Part shown: positions 50,378 through 60,269 of the stretch, in pieces | How the letters are laid out: each line of letters starts with the position of its first letter | Position numbering within the stretch: position 1 is the first letter of the stretch | Assembly (NCBI GenBank): GCA_031841125.1 | Contig: CM063109.1 | Span: 5,618,321-5,682,320 of the forward strand | DNA: 64,000 nucleotides | Reading direction: 5' to 3' | Origin: Acanthococcus lagerstroemiae | Lineage: Eukaryota > Arthropoda > Insecta > Hemiptera > Eriococcidae | The notes under the pieces: generated by a model | Told to the model about the DNA's origin: nothing | Databases searched by the model: none | Seen by the model: only the letters and a program-made list of their open reading frames with translations | Translations under genes and position numbers: made by a program

Positions 50378-51755
50378 GCAAACTCCATTTGGGTTAGTGA
50401 TAGACAAACTAAACGATGAATTGAAGAACAAAAACGGTAAAGCCCCGGAAGAATGGAAAGCACTACAAGACTGTGTTGCAGAAAGTGGACCGGAAGTGCT
50501 GGGGAAACCGAGGAAGAAGGTTGCTGATTGGTTTAGAGACAATAATGGTCACAGAAGAACAGAGCGTATTAAGCATGACAGGCAAGGAAATCGGGGAAAA
50601 CGAAGAAGGAATATAGGAAATGTAAGGCAGAAGTTCGAAGTAAACTCGACGAACGAAAAACGATTGGTGAAAGGCAAAAGCAGAGCGGATACAAGAATAT
50701 GTAAGACAAAAGCCGAATCACGATTCTTCTTCGAAGCAATTAATTAAATGCACATACGGCCCAGTAGTAGGGGCCTGCAAAGCAATCTAAAAAACAGATG
50801 GCACCAAAGTTGTGGATTTTGCAGAGACAGCAGGAAGGTGAAGGAGCATTTCAATCAGCTCCTCAATAACGAACAAGGACTATGAATGAAAATGTAATAC
50901 AAAATCAGCCAAAAATTGAACTAAACATACAACTAGAGGAGCCAATCAAGGCAGAAGTGACCAAAGCATTCCAGGAGCTAAAGAATAACAAAGCTCTGGG
51001 TGGAGATCATATCTCAGCGGAAGTATATAAGGCAGTGAGGGGTCAAATAGCTAAACGGCTGACACGTCTCTTCAATAAAATATGGTCAACAGGAGAAATA
51101 CTGAAGATTACACGGATACGACGATAATACCCATCTATAAGAACAAGGGACAAAAAGATTAATGCGGGAACCATACATAGAGGGGTATCTCTCCTATCAG
51201 TAGCGCTGAAAATACTCGCAAAAATTTTGTCGAAAAGATTGAAGGCACTGGCGGAGAAATGTTACCAGAGTCGCAGTCAAGATTCAAAGCAGGAAAGGAA
51301 CGGTGGACATGATCTTCTCACTCAGACAACTCCAAGAGAAAAGCAGGGAACAACGGAAAAATCTATATACAGCGTAGCCTTTGACTCTGTCTCCAGGGAA
51401 ATACTATGGCAGTGCCTCGAGAAAGCTGGGTGCCCCCAAAATACATACAGCTACTCTAAATGATGTATACAAACACAATGGCAAGAGTACGGTGCAGCAA
51501 CATCACATCGGAATGCTTCACTATCACCACAGGAGTAAGGCAAGAATGCGTATTGACACCTACACTGTTCGCGACATACATGGCATACATACTCGTATTT
51601 CAGGAAGCAAACCAAAGGCTACACGATGTCGGAGTGCAGATAAGATACCAATACGCTGGGGGGGGGGGCTGTTCCTGCAAAGGAGACTGTAGTCTTCCGA
51701 TGTCACTGAAGGAGAGTCACCCACTATACCTAGCATATGTACACAGGAAGTGAGA
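50378..51755 (+). pseudogene. RTE-like connector and reverse transcriptase, truncated
   Basis: The connector (50346-50747) has EEWKALQDCVAESGPEVLG. RT fingers (50882-51127) have ELKNNKALGGDHISAEVYK and LFNKIWSTGEI. The palm has YSVAFDSVSREILWQCLEKA (about 51370-51430), where the first catalytic Asp lies, and TTGVRQECVLTPTLFATYMA (51525-51590). The YADD block is not seen because the sequence degrades into a G tract near 51659. At least four frame changes. Confidence 0.8.
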
Positions 51756-52102
51756 AAAATAGGCACAGATACACTATACTTTTTCCTTAGAAAAAGCCCA
51801 TAAGTAGATTACTGGCGTCAGAAGATTTATCTCCATAAGATAAAGGGCGAGATTGTCGAGCTGTCAATTAATGTTTAGACGCTAGGGAACAAAGGGGGCA
51901 GACATAATGCCAACATCTGTTAGAAATGTACACATTTTCTGCGTTTTCAAAAAGTAGAAATTTGGGGTGAAGAGGAGGTACAAATTATACTTTGCATCTC
52001 CTTTTCAGTAGCACAATTTTTAAAGGTTCATTCCAAAATCATTGGAAGTGAATATAGTCTACGTAAGTTAGCCTAAATGAGAGTACAAAAAGAAAAAAAA
52101 AG
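51756..52102. other. Unassigned DNA
   Basis: No gene or element recognised between the RTE-like remnant and the foldback repeat. Confidence 0.4.
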
Positions 52103-53319
52103 TATAGAAAGTTGAAACTTGGTACTTTCGTCTAATTAAGTGTCCTGAATAACATACTAAAAGTCCCAACGAATTCGATGCCGGCGTCGTCCCCTAGGGG
52201 GCAAAAATGGAGACGAAAACAGTTTTTTGCTTATATCTCACTAAAACTTGAGTTTAGAAAAAAAATGTTCAAACAAATGTGATAGAAAAGAAAAAATACA
52301 CAAATACTGTTCCTACATATTTTTCCGTAGAGTGCATGTTTGTTGAATAAATCAATATCAAACGTTGAGAAGTCTCCTCCATGTGTACATTTAATGCAAC
52401 TTATTGTAATCGATGCAATGTAGACTCACGCACGCATGAATACATTAATTTCTAATTACTTTGTCAAACAGTTTATACGTCCAAGGTCGATGGATCTGTG
52501 GCTGAAGAGGAAAAAAGGGAGAAGAAAGAAATAAAGCTAGAAAGAAAAGAGGGAAAAAAAATGAATTGGACCTTAGCACCGTATATGAACTAACACCTAT
52601 TCCAACCACCACAACTGTAGAGGTCTGGTTGGCCGAATGGATAGCACGTTGGTCTCAGAATCCGGAGGTCCCGGGTTGCGGCAAGAAGTGCAGTTGCTGT
52701 AAAATGGGACTGATCTACTCTGGGGCCTGCCTCTGTTTACATTGTTCAAATTATGAACTGGAACTGAATTTTGAAGAGCCTGAATAATTCAATTTGACAT
52801 TTACGTACTTATACATATAATTTCTGTATAATGTACATCCAATGTTACATGTATTTTCGATTTTTTAAATTTAATTCTGATTTATGTATAGAGTGGGAGT
52901 AATTTGACGTTTCAGGTAGTGGGGGGGGGGGGTGATTCTCTTCATTCCATCACTGGTGCGAGTATTTGGAATAAAACTTCTCGTATGCGTACAAGTTTAT
53001 GTCGCATCAATTACAATAAGTTGTATTAAATGTATACATGGAAGAAACATTTCAACGTTTGACATCAATTTATTCAACAAAAACGCACTCTACAGAAAAA
53101 TGTCTAAGAAGATTTGTTGTGTATTTTTTTATTTTCCATCACATATGTTTAAACTTTTTTCCCCCTAAACTCAAATTTTAGCGAGATATAAGCAAAAAAC
53201 TGTTTTACGCATCCATTTTTGCTCCCTAGGGGACGACGCCGGCACCGGATTTGTTGGGACTTTTAGTATGTTGTTCAGGACACTTAACTAGACCAATGCA
53301 CTAAGTTTCAGCTTTCTAT
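52103..53319. mobile_element. Foldback repeat, arms about 340 bp
   Basis: The left arm (52103-52440) and right arm (52955-53319) are inverted copies. Landmarks are AGTGTCCTGAATAACATACT versus AGTATGTTGTTCAGGACACT, GACGCCGGC-type words next to CCCTAGGG, GCTTATATCTC, and AATGCAACTTATTGTAAT. The ~510-bp loop holds a SINE head and a twelve-G tract. No clear target duplication. It could be a MITE-like foldback or an inverted duplication of host DNA. Confidence 0.75.
52621..52690 (+). repeat. tRNA-headed SINE, head only
   Basis: GGTCTGGTTGGCCGAATGGA, then GCACGTTGGTCTCAGAATCC, then GGAGGTCCCGGGTTGCGG, matches the heads at 28728 and 34921 (minus). The body is absent. Lies in the loop of the foldback repeat. 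Confidence 0.7.
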
Positions 53320-55031
53320 GATTTTTTCCCCCGGTTAGAACCTAATTTATGTGGACTAATATCTTATATTTGATGAATAACAGGCTGAAAGGAATGTAAC
53401 CCATAAATTTGATACTTACCAAAATTTAAGAATAATTAAAAAGTAACAGAAAACTTGAAATTAATTAAACCTATTGAAGGGCCAATTAAAATACGAGTAT
53501 ATTAGAAGTTATAAGCCAAAAGACCCAGTATTTATTTTACGAATAATATCAAATCCATAGGAAATTTGAAAACTTTCATTTTAGTAAACTTACACGTAAA
53601 TTATCAACAGAAAATTGAAATTCTGATACCAATTCAGGTGTGACGGCTTAACCAGTCGGAGAACAGAGTTTGTTGCCCCCAACGGTGCGGACACTAACAA
53701 AATGAATGAGAATGTTCATGGAAACTAAAGAAATGCTAACAACTGGTGCAATTTCACTCTCAGTTGCAAGTCGTAGGGGCCACTGAAATGGACCTTGAAA
53801 AAACTGAACACGTCTCTCTTACTCGAATATTCATACTACAAATATAACCATAAGAAAGTGTGTCTTGATTGTTATTCATTTACAACGAAGACTAATGTAC
53901 TTCAGAAACGACCATCTACGAAGATTTCGACTTCACTGCACATCTCCGAATGACTGTAGTGAGCCGTACTCAAAACCTCATCCATCATTCAACAGTAACC
54001 TCCTCGATTCTGTTTCCAATCACTGATGCACGGTACCTACTTCATTTCTTTCACTTATGGAAGACGTGCCATAATTAAGAGCAGCGATATGAAACTCCAC
54101 CATTCAGCTGATTTTGCAGCCCCAGTCACACGACAAACTGTCGGCCACAGATCTTATCAGAAGGGTTTTTCAGAACAAGCCCAGCAACTAAAACCTCAGT
54201 TTCTTTCGTTTCTGTCACCCAATCCAACGCACGTAGCAGCAATCATCATTGCGCAGGTGAGATGTGAGATCGTAGTCCACAAAATACACACATACCTAAG
54301 CTGCTAACAATGAATGACTAGTCAAGTACAAACATGGTAAACCTGTTCTAGAGGTCGTTCGAATGTTCGAACCGAGTGTGTTTTTTTTCCACCATCTACT
54401 CGTATTTAGAAAATGCAAACGCGCACTTTTCAGTCATGAAGCGTGCGCACGTTTACAAAGCTCAAAATTACGTCGAATAAGTTGCTAAATAATACAAAAA
54501 TTTACTCGTTTTAACGCGCAGTTGCTATAGGTATACAAACACGAAGACTGAGAACTTGGATAAGCTACTTGTAATTCGTATCACGTATGTACATAGCTAC
54601 ATACTGATGTACCCAAGTCTCAGAGGTGGTAGTTCCAAATCGTCGGAAAGTACACAGACACAGAGTATAGAAACCATAAGGTGCACCTGTCGGCTATAAT
54701 TATACGTGTACACCATCAATATACTGTTTCACACAGCGAGGCGCTCATTTTATTTAAATTACAGGTAGATACTACGAGTACCTGTAGATACGCGTGAACG
54801 CGTTGAAAGGGAAAAGCTGCCAACGGCTGGATCTGTAGACTCGAGTGTCAGCTGTGAAGCAAAATCAGGCCGAGTTTGACGGCTGAATACCAGAAATGCC
54901 AGAGAAGATCATCTAGATGGTCTATAGAGATGGCCAACCCTGAGAATCCGAGCCATTTGATATCGGTATACGGAAGCACCACAAAGGCCATGAGAGCAAT
55001 CACTACTCCCACAGAACTTTAAAACAGAAAC
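53320..55031. other. Unassigned DNA
   Basis: No gene recognised. The region 54400-54850 is CpG-containing and unique-looking. TAGAGATGGCC near 54925 resembles a hAT end but has no partner. Confidence 0.35.
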
Positions 55032-55039
55032 GCTTCACA

Positions 55040-55204
55040 AAGTGGCGTAGCCAGACTTGGTATGAAGGGGGGGGAGGGGTTCGTTTCACTTTTACAACAT
55101 TACAGATGTAATACTTATTATTACCAGAATAAATTTAAATTTTTCAACATTGTCGGCCGATGCCAGGGTGGGTTCAGACCCCCACCCCCGTAGCTACGCC
55201 TCTG
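55040..55204. mobile_element. hAT-like MITE, 165 bp, perfect duplication
   Basis: Perfect 8-bp duplications GCTTCACA at 55032-55039 and 55205-55212. The left end AAGTGGCGTAGCCAG (first base changed from C) and the right end GTAGCTACGCCTCTG. G-rich and C-rich subterminal tracts mirror each other. Non-coding. Confidence 0.9.
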
Positions 55205-55249
55205 GCTTCACAAATGACATCGTCTTACAAAGTATCGAACTAGCCTCCA

Positions 55250-55420
55250 GAGTATTTTGAAGAGTTTCATCCTAATTATAAGGGTGAAAAAGTCCCGTAA
55301 ATGAGTCTTCAAGAGCTGTAACGAGTTTTGAACAGGTCTCGAAGAGTCTTACTGAGTAATAAACAAGTTTTCTAAGATTTTAAACGCGTTTCGAAAAGTT
55401 CATAAGAAAAGTGCATTTCG
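55250..55420. repeat. Degenerate ~21-bp minisatellite
   Basis: GAGTCTTCAAGAGCTGTAAC, GAGTTTTGAACAGGTCTCGA, GAGTCTTACTGAGTAATAAA and GTTTTCTAAGATTTTAAAC follow one another at 19-23-base steps. Confidence 0.6.
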
Positions 55421-55493
55421 CAGGACCACCAACAACGAATTGTCTGTCCAATCTGTACATGTATTCGTTTGTATTTTGTTTGTGCATGCTTTT

Positions 55494-55600
55494 ACAGGGT
55501 GTCTATTCTTGTTCGGAAATGACTTTCCCTGACTTTTCAAGGTTTTTCAAGCCAATTTTTCCAGTTTTCCAAACCCTTCAAATACAAATGACACATGCAA
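55494..55600. repeat. One end of a CAGGGTGTCT-type MITE
   Basis: CAGGGTGTCTATTCTTG, then TTTCCCTGACTTTTCAAGG, resembles the starts of 58166-58986 (TTTTCCCTGACTTTTCCTGG) and 33267. The other end was not found. An eight-G tract follows. Confidence 0.5.
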
Positions 55601-57219
55601 GGGGGGGGGAGGGGGGTCAAATGTTTTCAAACATCGTAAGCGGCGAATATCGTCAATCACTCCACAAACTTTTTTTTTACTACTGTGTGCTTATAAAGCT
55701 GTGGCAGAGAGGGGGTGTAAAAATCTAATAATGGAAATAAAAACGCGCTCTATGGGGTGCAGCGTGGTGCGATTTCAATTGAATTGGTTGGAACTAAATG
55801 GAGTTATGTCCAAAAAATCGCACTTTTCAGGAAGCGAAAAAAACGGTGCTATTCGAAAATTTGAAAATCTTGGAATACGTCCTTCAGGGTGGTGGTGGAC
55901 GGTCCACAAGAGAGACAACTTTTAAGCCCGGTCCCGTCGAATTAAATTTTGATGGACCGGAGCTGGGGGGGCTCAGCGTTTTTGGACTTCACCCCTTTTT
56001 GGTTCTGAACGATTTTTTTACAGTTGTACGACTCGAAATGCCCCCCTCCCCATTTGTAGCCAGACATAAAGGGGTCCCTTTATTCTGTGTTCCATTCCAA
56101 TCGAGCAAAATCCTTGCTCGTAAAAAAAATTCTGAAGCTGTATTGGAAAATTCCGATTTCGTTTTGAAAATGTATAAAAATGCAAAAAGAGAGGGGTGGG
56201 CCGGAATTTTTTATTTATTTCTATTTTTTACACTAAAATACACCATTTCGAACAATTTCTGGAAAAAATCCACTTTTTGAAAAAATTTTATTACAAAAGA
56301 AAAAAATGAAAGAAAGCGATGTTTCCAAAAAGTACTTTCCCAGCTGTTTCACGAAATTTTGACCACACCAAGATCCGCGGTACTTTAATACCCCATAATC
56401 CGTGAAAAAAGCAAAAACGACAAAAGTACCCATGAGGTAGCAAGAGCGTAGGACAAGCAACGGTTGACTCGAAATTCACCCTTTCTAATTAAAGCCATCG
56501 AATAGGGTAAAAATACAGTCTTAGTTATTCAAAGTTTTGCTAATAGAAAATAACGTCGTAAAAATTTCTCCACTGAAAAAGCACAGGAGCTTAAATTTGG
56601 TCCAGATTAAAATTTGGAAGCGATATTTGAAATCATCAACACAAAACCACCCCTATTTCGATACTTCGTGCAATTTTTCACCGGAGAAGCTGAATTCGTA
56701 TTACGACAGTGCTCTAGAAGGGGTTAGGTAAAAATATCTGAGGCGATATTCGGAATCAGCGACTCAGAGCTCTTGGCTGGCTATCCTGTCCAAAAAATTG
56801 ACTTTAGAATCTCGTAAAGAATTGGGAACTTGAGGAAAACTAAAGTAACCGGAATTAGCCCCTCCCTCGTAAAGCCTAAATGGTTTAGGGGAAGGGAAAA
56901 TAACTATAAAAATGAATTCTGGAACCAAGGTGAAAAAGCTCCAGCATATCTAACAACAAATCCTATGAAAGTAAACAGGTAGTTACGATCTGGAAAATTA
57001 TGGCACCAGGGGAGGCGGAAGAGTCTTCAATTTAAGAGTATTGAGAGATACAATATAAGGTCATATATTTGAAAACAGTGGACTCTTCCGTAACGCGATA
57101 ATAATTATTATTATGCGATCTTTAGATTTTTTTTCAAATTTTGTGGATTAGTTACTCTTTTGCCAAAATTTCAGAAGTCCCTTTCATTCACTCTGATCTA
57201 CATTTGCGAAGGAGAAAGG
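55601..57219. other. Unassigned DNA
   Basis: Frames of up to 160 codons occur near 55798-56280, but overlap one another, carry homopolymer-rich text and show no family motif, so none is called. No complete mobile element recognised. Confidence 0.4.
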
Positions 57220-57600
57220 AGCTGAAAGAAAACCCGATGGCAGGATGTTCCAGAAGGTGAATTCATTGGATACACCCCTTCCAATTTGGGTCTTAAAACG
57301 ACTGTATTTGTTGGCATATTATAATTATCTCGTTTGTCTACACAATTATTTGGTTTATATACATCCCTTCTCAACTTGCAGGTGGTATGGGAAGGAGGTG
57401 ACTCCTCCAATTTGGTCTTAAAACAATTATATATGTTTGTATTTTGTTTGTATATGTAACCTGTTCATTAGTTATTAGGGGCGGGAGATGACTGATGTTA
57501 TGCCACTCATTTTCAATTTAGGGTCTGAAAATAATTATATTTGGATACTTTGTTTGCTTATAACCCACTACCAACTTATAGGGCGAAATCAAAAATCACC
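57220..57600. repeat. Degenerate tandem array, ~105-125-bp unit
   Basis: TCCAATTTGGGTCTTAAAAC (about 57282), TCCAATTTGGTCTTAAAACA (about 57406) and TTCAATTTAGGGTCTGAAAA (about 57512) each lead into ATTATAT-TTTG-TTTGT text and end in a TTAGGGGCGGGAG- or TATAGGGCG-like stretch. Three diverged units. Confidence 0.55.
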
Positions 57601-57739
57601 TTATTAGGAATTTTTATCATAACTGATTGCTAATTCAACTAATTATACGTCGACCCCCCCCCCCGCCTGTAAAATGAAAATTATCGAGTTGCAGTCGGCC
57701 TCCCTCTCTCACTCGTAAACATATGTTCTTCGCGACGGC

Positions 57740-57880
57740 CTCAGTCGTAGTCTCAAAAAAAAACCTTAGAAAGTCTTAAACACGCCTGAGAGAGTCTCAG
57801 ATGAGCGTTGAAGAGTCTGAGTCAGTTTCAGAAGTCTTTTAGAGTTTTATTCGCGTCTTAAAAAAGTAGTAAAGAGTTCA
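57740..57880. repeat. Degenerate ~21-bp minisatellite
   Basis: AGTCTCAAAAAAAAACCTTA, AGTCTTAAACACGCCTGAGA, AGTCTCAGATGAGCGTTGAA, AGTCTGAGTCAGTTTCAGA and AGTTTTATTCGCGTCTTAAA succeed each other at 20-23-base steps. This is the clearest example of the family. Confidence 0.65.
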
Positions 57881-58165
57881 AAAACATTCTCGATCACGTT
57901 TGAGAAGACAAGGCATTCGACTCCAACCAATCGAAGATAAAAAAATGATATTATTTCTGTTGGGATTTTAGTGGAATATTTTAAGCCGTGTTTTGATAAT
58001 GATAACAAGGATAATTCAAGTTTTAAATAACGATTGGTTGGAGTGGTGTAGACCTGCTCCCTTTCCATCTGCCTCAAAGAGCTTTAATCAAGTGGCGTCG
58101 GAATGCGGAGTACAGGGGAATTTGAGGGTACGGAGTCCCCACCAAAAAAAATGTAAGACTATTTA

Positions 58166-58986
58166 CAGGGTAGCCACTTTTTTCAGAATGATTTTCCCTG
58201 ACTTTTCCTGGTTTTCCAGACTGATTTTTGGAGACATTTTTTCAGCTAGTATTTTACACAACTTTGAGAGTACTTACTATTTGAGATCAAATTTGACATT
58301 CATTGACTAATATGAAAATTGTACATATTCTTTAATTTTCATTATTCCCAGAAAGTTCCCTGATTTTGATCAAAATTATAGCGATTCCCTAACTTTTTTC
58401 TGACTTTTCCAGACTGACGAAATACCCTGACTTTTCCTGGTGTTCCGGAAAGTGGTAGTGATGTCGATCATTTACTCGAACAAAAATGATCGATTACGAT
58501 CATCTCGACAAGACTCGATCTTTTTCGATCATCGAGCTCAGGGCGATCATTATGATCGATCATGAAGAATAAGAAAGGAGACCATTGGTAGATGAGTATA
58601 AGTTCCTTTCTATTCACGACTTCTCTGAACACAAAAATGAATGCGTTTTTTAAAAGTTGACTTAGAAAAGGACCTAATAGAGAATGTTTTTAGGTATTTT
58701 CTACAGTGGAGAGGAGAGTGCATTGGCATTGATAATATTCGGACTGTACAAACAATAACAACAACGCCGAGACTAAACCCAACTGATAGGCGAACGGTGA
58801 TGGTTACTTTGACTATCATAAGAAAAACACACATTTTTGTGATGGAAATTGGAAATGAATATCTGTTTGTTATATGCCTCCAGGTACTTGACATTGTAGT
58901 AAGTTTGTGATCGATCATCAGAAAGATCGATCATGATTGATCATGGTTTTCGCAATGATCGACATCACTAGAAAGAGGCTACCCTG
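58166..58986. mobile_element. MITE with CAGGGTAGCC ends, middle of a triple nest
   Basis: Left end CAGGGTAGCCACTTTTTTC and right end GAAAGAGGCTACCCTG, the latter separated from its CCGGAAAGTGG continuation by the innermost element. ATTTA directly abuts both ends, a possible 5-bp duplication. The interior has repeated CCTGACTTTTCC words. Confidence 0.7.
58456..58970. mobile_element. hAT-like MITE with subterminal GATCAT motifs, innermost of the nest
   Basis: Flanks GAAAGTGG (58448-58455) and GAAAGAGG (58971-58978) match at 7 of 8. Ends TAGTGATGTCGATCAT and the inverted ATGATCGACATCACTA. At least six GATCAT/ATGATC words near the left end and four near the right. The first bases (TAGTGATGT) are shared with the element at 39644, but the subterminal word differs. 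Non-coding. Confidence 0.85.
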
Positions 58987-59245
58987 ATTTAGCAAAATTG
59001 ATAAAAAGACACCTTGAGAGATTCCAAAGACGAGAAACACAAGATTTATAAGATTTCTTACTTATTACCTCTGTTTTTCACAGACATGGAAACCTTTTTT
59101 TGGAATTGTTGACTCGAGTTTAAGATTTTTGTATCCCACCCTCCTCCCCTACAAGGAAACCTTCCGACACCACTGCCCTGATGAACCTGGAAGAATCTTA
59201 GACAGTCACAAATGAGTTTTGAACAGTTTTAGCAAGCCTTAAATA

Positions 59246-59576
59246 CAGGATGTCTACTGGATTTGGGAAACAAAATATCATGACTTTTCATGACATTTTT
59301 TCATGACTATCATGGAGAATATAAAAGAAAGTGGAAGCGGAAGGGGCCAACTCTGCGTTTCGCGCCTCACTGGAGGCTCAATACAGAGCGCGCTAAACTT
59401 CCATAATAAATATTCATTCAGTATTTTTTTTCTCATTAAATGAATAAAACTGAGTTTTTTTTTTGTCAATGGAAATACATATTGTGATGAACTATGACAT
59501 GATAATATATATGACATTTCATGACTTTCGTGACAATTTTTTGAAACCATGACTTTTCAGGCCAGTACACACCCTG
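59246..59576. mobile_element. hAT-like MITE, CAGGATGTCTACTGG family, copy 2
   Basis: Perfect 8-bp duplications CTTAAATA at 59238-59245 and 59577-59584. Ends CAGGATGTCTACTGG and CCAGTACACACCCTG. The interior is collinear with 33267-33607, same orientation, with CGTTTCGCGCCTCACTGG and CAATACAGAGCGCGCTAA. Confidence 0.9.
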
Positions 59577-59584
59577 CTTAAATA

Positions 59585-60136
59585 ACATTGGAAAAGTTTT
59601 AAAGAGTTCGAAAAGTCAAAAATATTCGCGCTGAAGATTGAGTCATCTTATGCCTAGTTTTAAGAATCACTCTCCCTCCCTTAATGGGGAGGGGGGAATT
59701 AGATCTTGCGACGACCATTGAAAATCTCCAAAAATCGATCTGGTAAGTTGAAAGAATTCAACATCGCACTTTCAACGTCAAAAAGAAAACCGTAAACAGT
59801 GCAGCTCGTTCAAAAGTCCGGGCACTTCTCTCTCATCGCTTCAGTACCATCGTGAGAGGGAGAAATTATCTAATTACTCAGGAAGAGGGAGGGGCAGACT
59901 GATAGAACTACAACCACTGTTACACATTTTGAAAGCCCTTCCCAAGATGACTTCCCGAATCCACCACTGCTTTTTACGACCCCAGTTGTGAAAAATAACC
60001 AAGTCTGTAACTCGCGAGAGTATTCACGCATCTGAGAACAGAATGTTAAGTGTCCCAGAATCTCGTGGAACTAGAAGGTCTTCCACCCTTTTCAGGGATA
60101 TCATCAGTACAGACTACCTATATCAAAACCAAAAGC
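59585..60136. other. Unassigned DNA
   Basis: No gene or element recognised. The start carries a little of the ~21-bp minisatellite style (AAAGAGTTCGAAAAGTC). Confidence 0.4.
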
Positions 60137-60148
60137 GACCAATTCGAT

Positions 60149-60257
60149 GGTGCGGTGGGACGTATGGCGATGCACGTATGCCAAAGTGGCCCCTATGACA
60201 CCGCACCCCCAGCACCGGAAACTACCCTTTCGGGCATCGCATCAGTGCCGAAGGGAA
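60149..60257 (-). mobile_element. ~110-bp SINE-like retroposon, clean copy 2
   Basis: Perfect 12-bp duplications GACCAATTCGAT at 60137-60148 and 60258-60269 bound a 109-bp unit. Relative to the copy at 46098 it is inverted: GGTGCGGTGGGACGTATGGC, GATGCACGTATGCCAAAG, GACACCGCACCCCCAGCACC, CTACCCTTTCGGGCATCGCA, TCAGTGCCGAAGGG. The two copies are close to identical along their whole length apart from scattered changes. Non-coding. Confidence 0.85.
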
Positions 60258-60269
60258 GACCAATTCGAT

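Larger units (their letters stand above)
49579..51755 (+). mobile_element. RTE-like non-LTR retrotransposon, decayed
   Basis: An endonuclease domain is followed by RT pieces on the plus strand, with many frameshifts, truncated within the RT near 51755. The endonuclease wording (SWNIWTLLD, APERWMAFVAKELE, HPRSKQWHTPDYVITRR, TDCWTDHRMV) matches the RTE-group proteins often annotated as craniofacial-development-protein-2-like. The 5' boundary is uncertain and could lie before 49579. Confidence 0.85.
58090..59175. mobile_element. hAT-like MITE, outermost of a triple nest
   Basis: The left end AAGTGGCGTCGGAATG and inverted right end CCTTCCGACACCACTG match except for short changes. Flanks CTTTAATC and CCCTGATG do not form a duplication, so the boundaries rest on the terminal repeats. 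It holds 58166-58986, which in turn holds 58456-58970. Confidence 0.6.

Noticed and set aside
55798..56280. 160-codon plus-strand open frame
   Set aside because: Overlapped by another frame, rich in homopolymer-derived residues, with no family motif.
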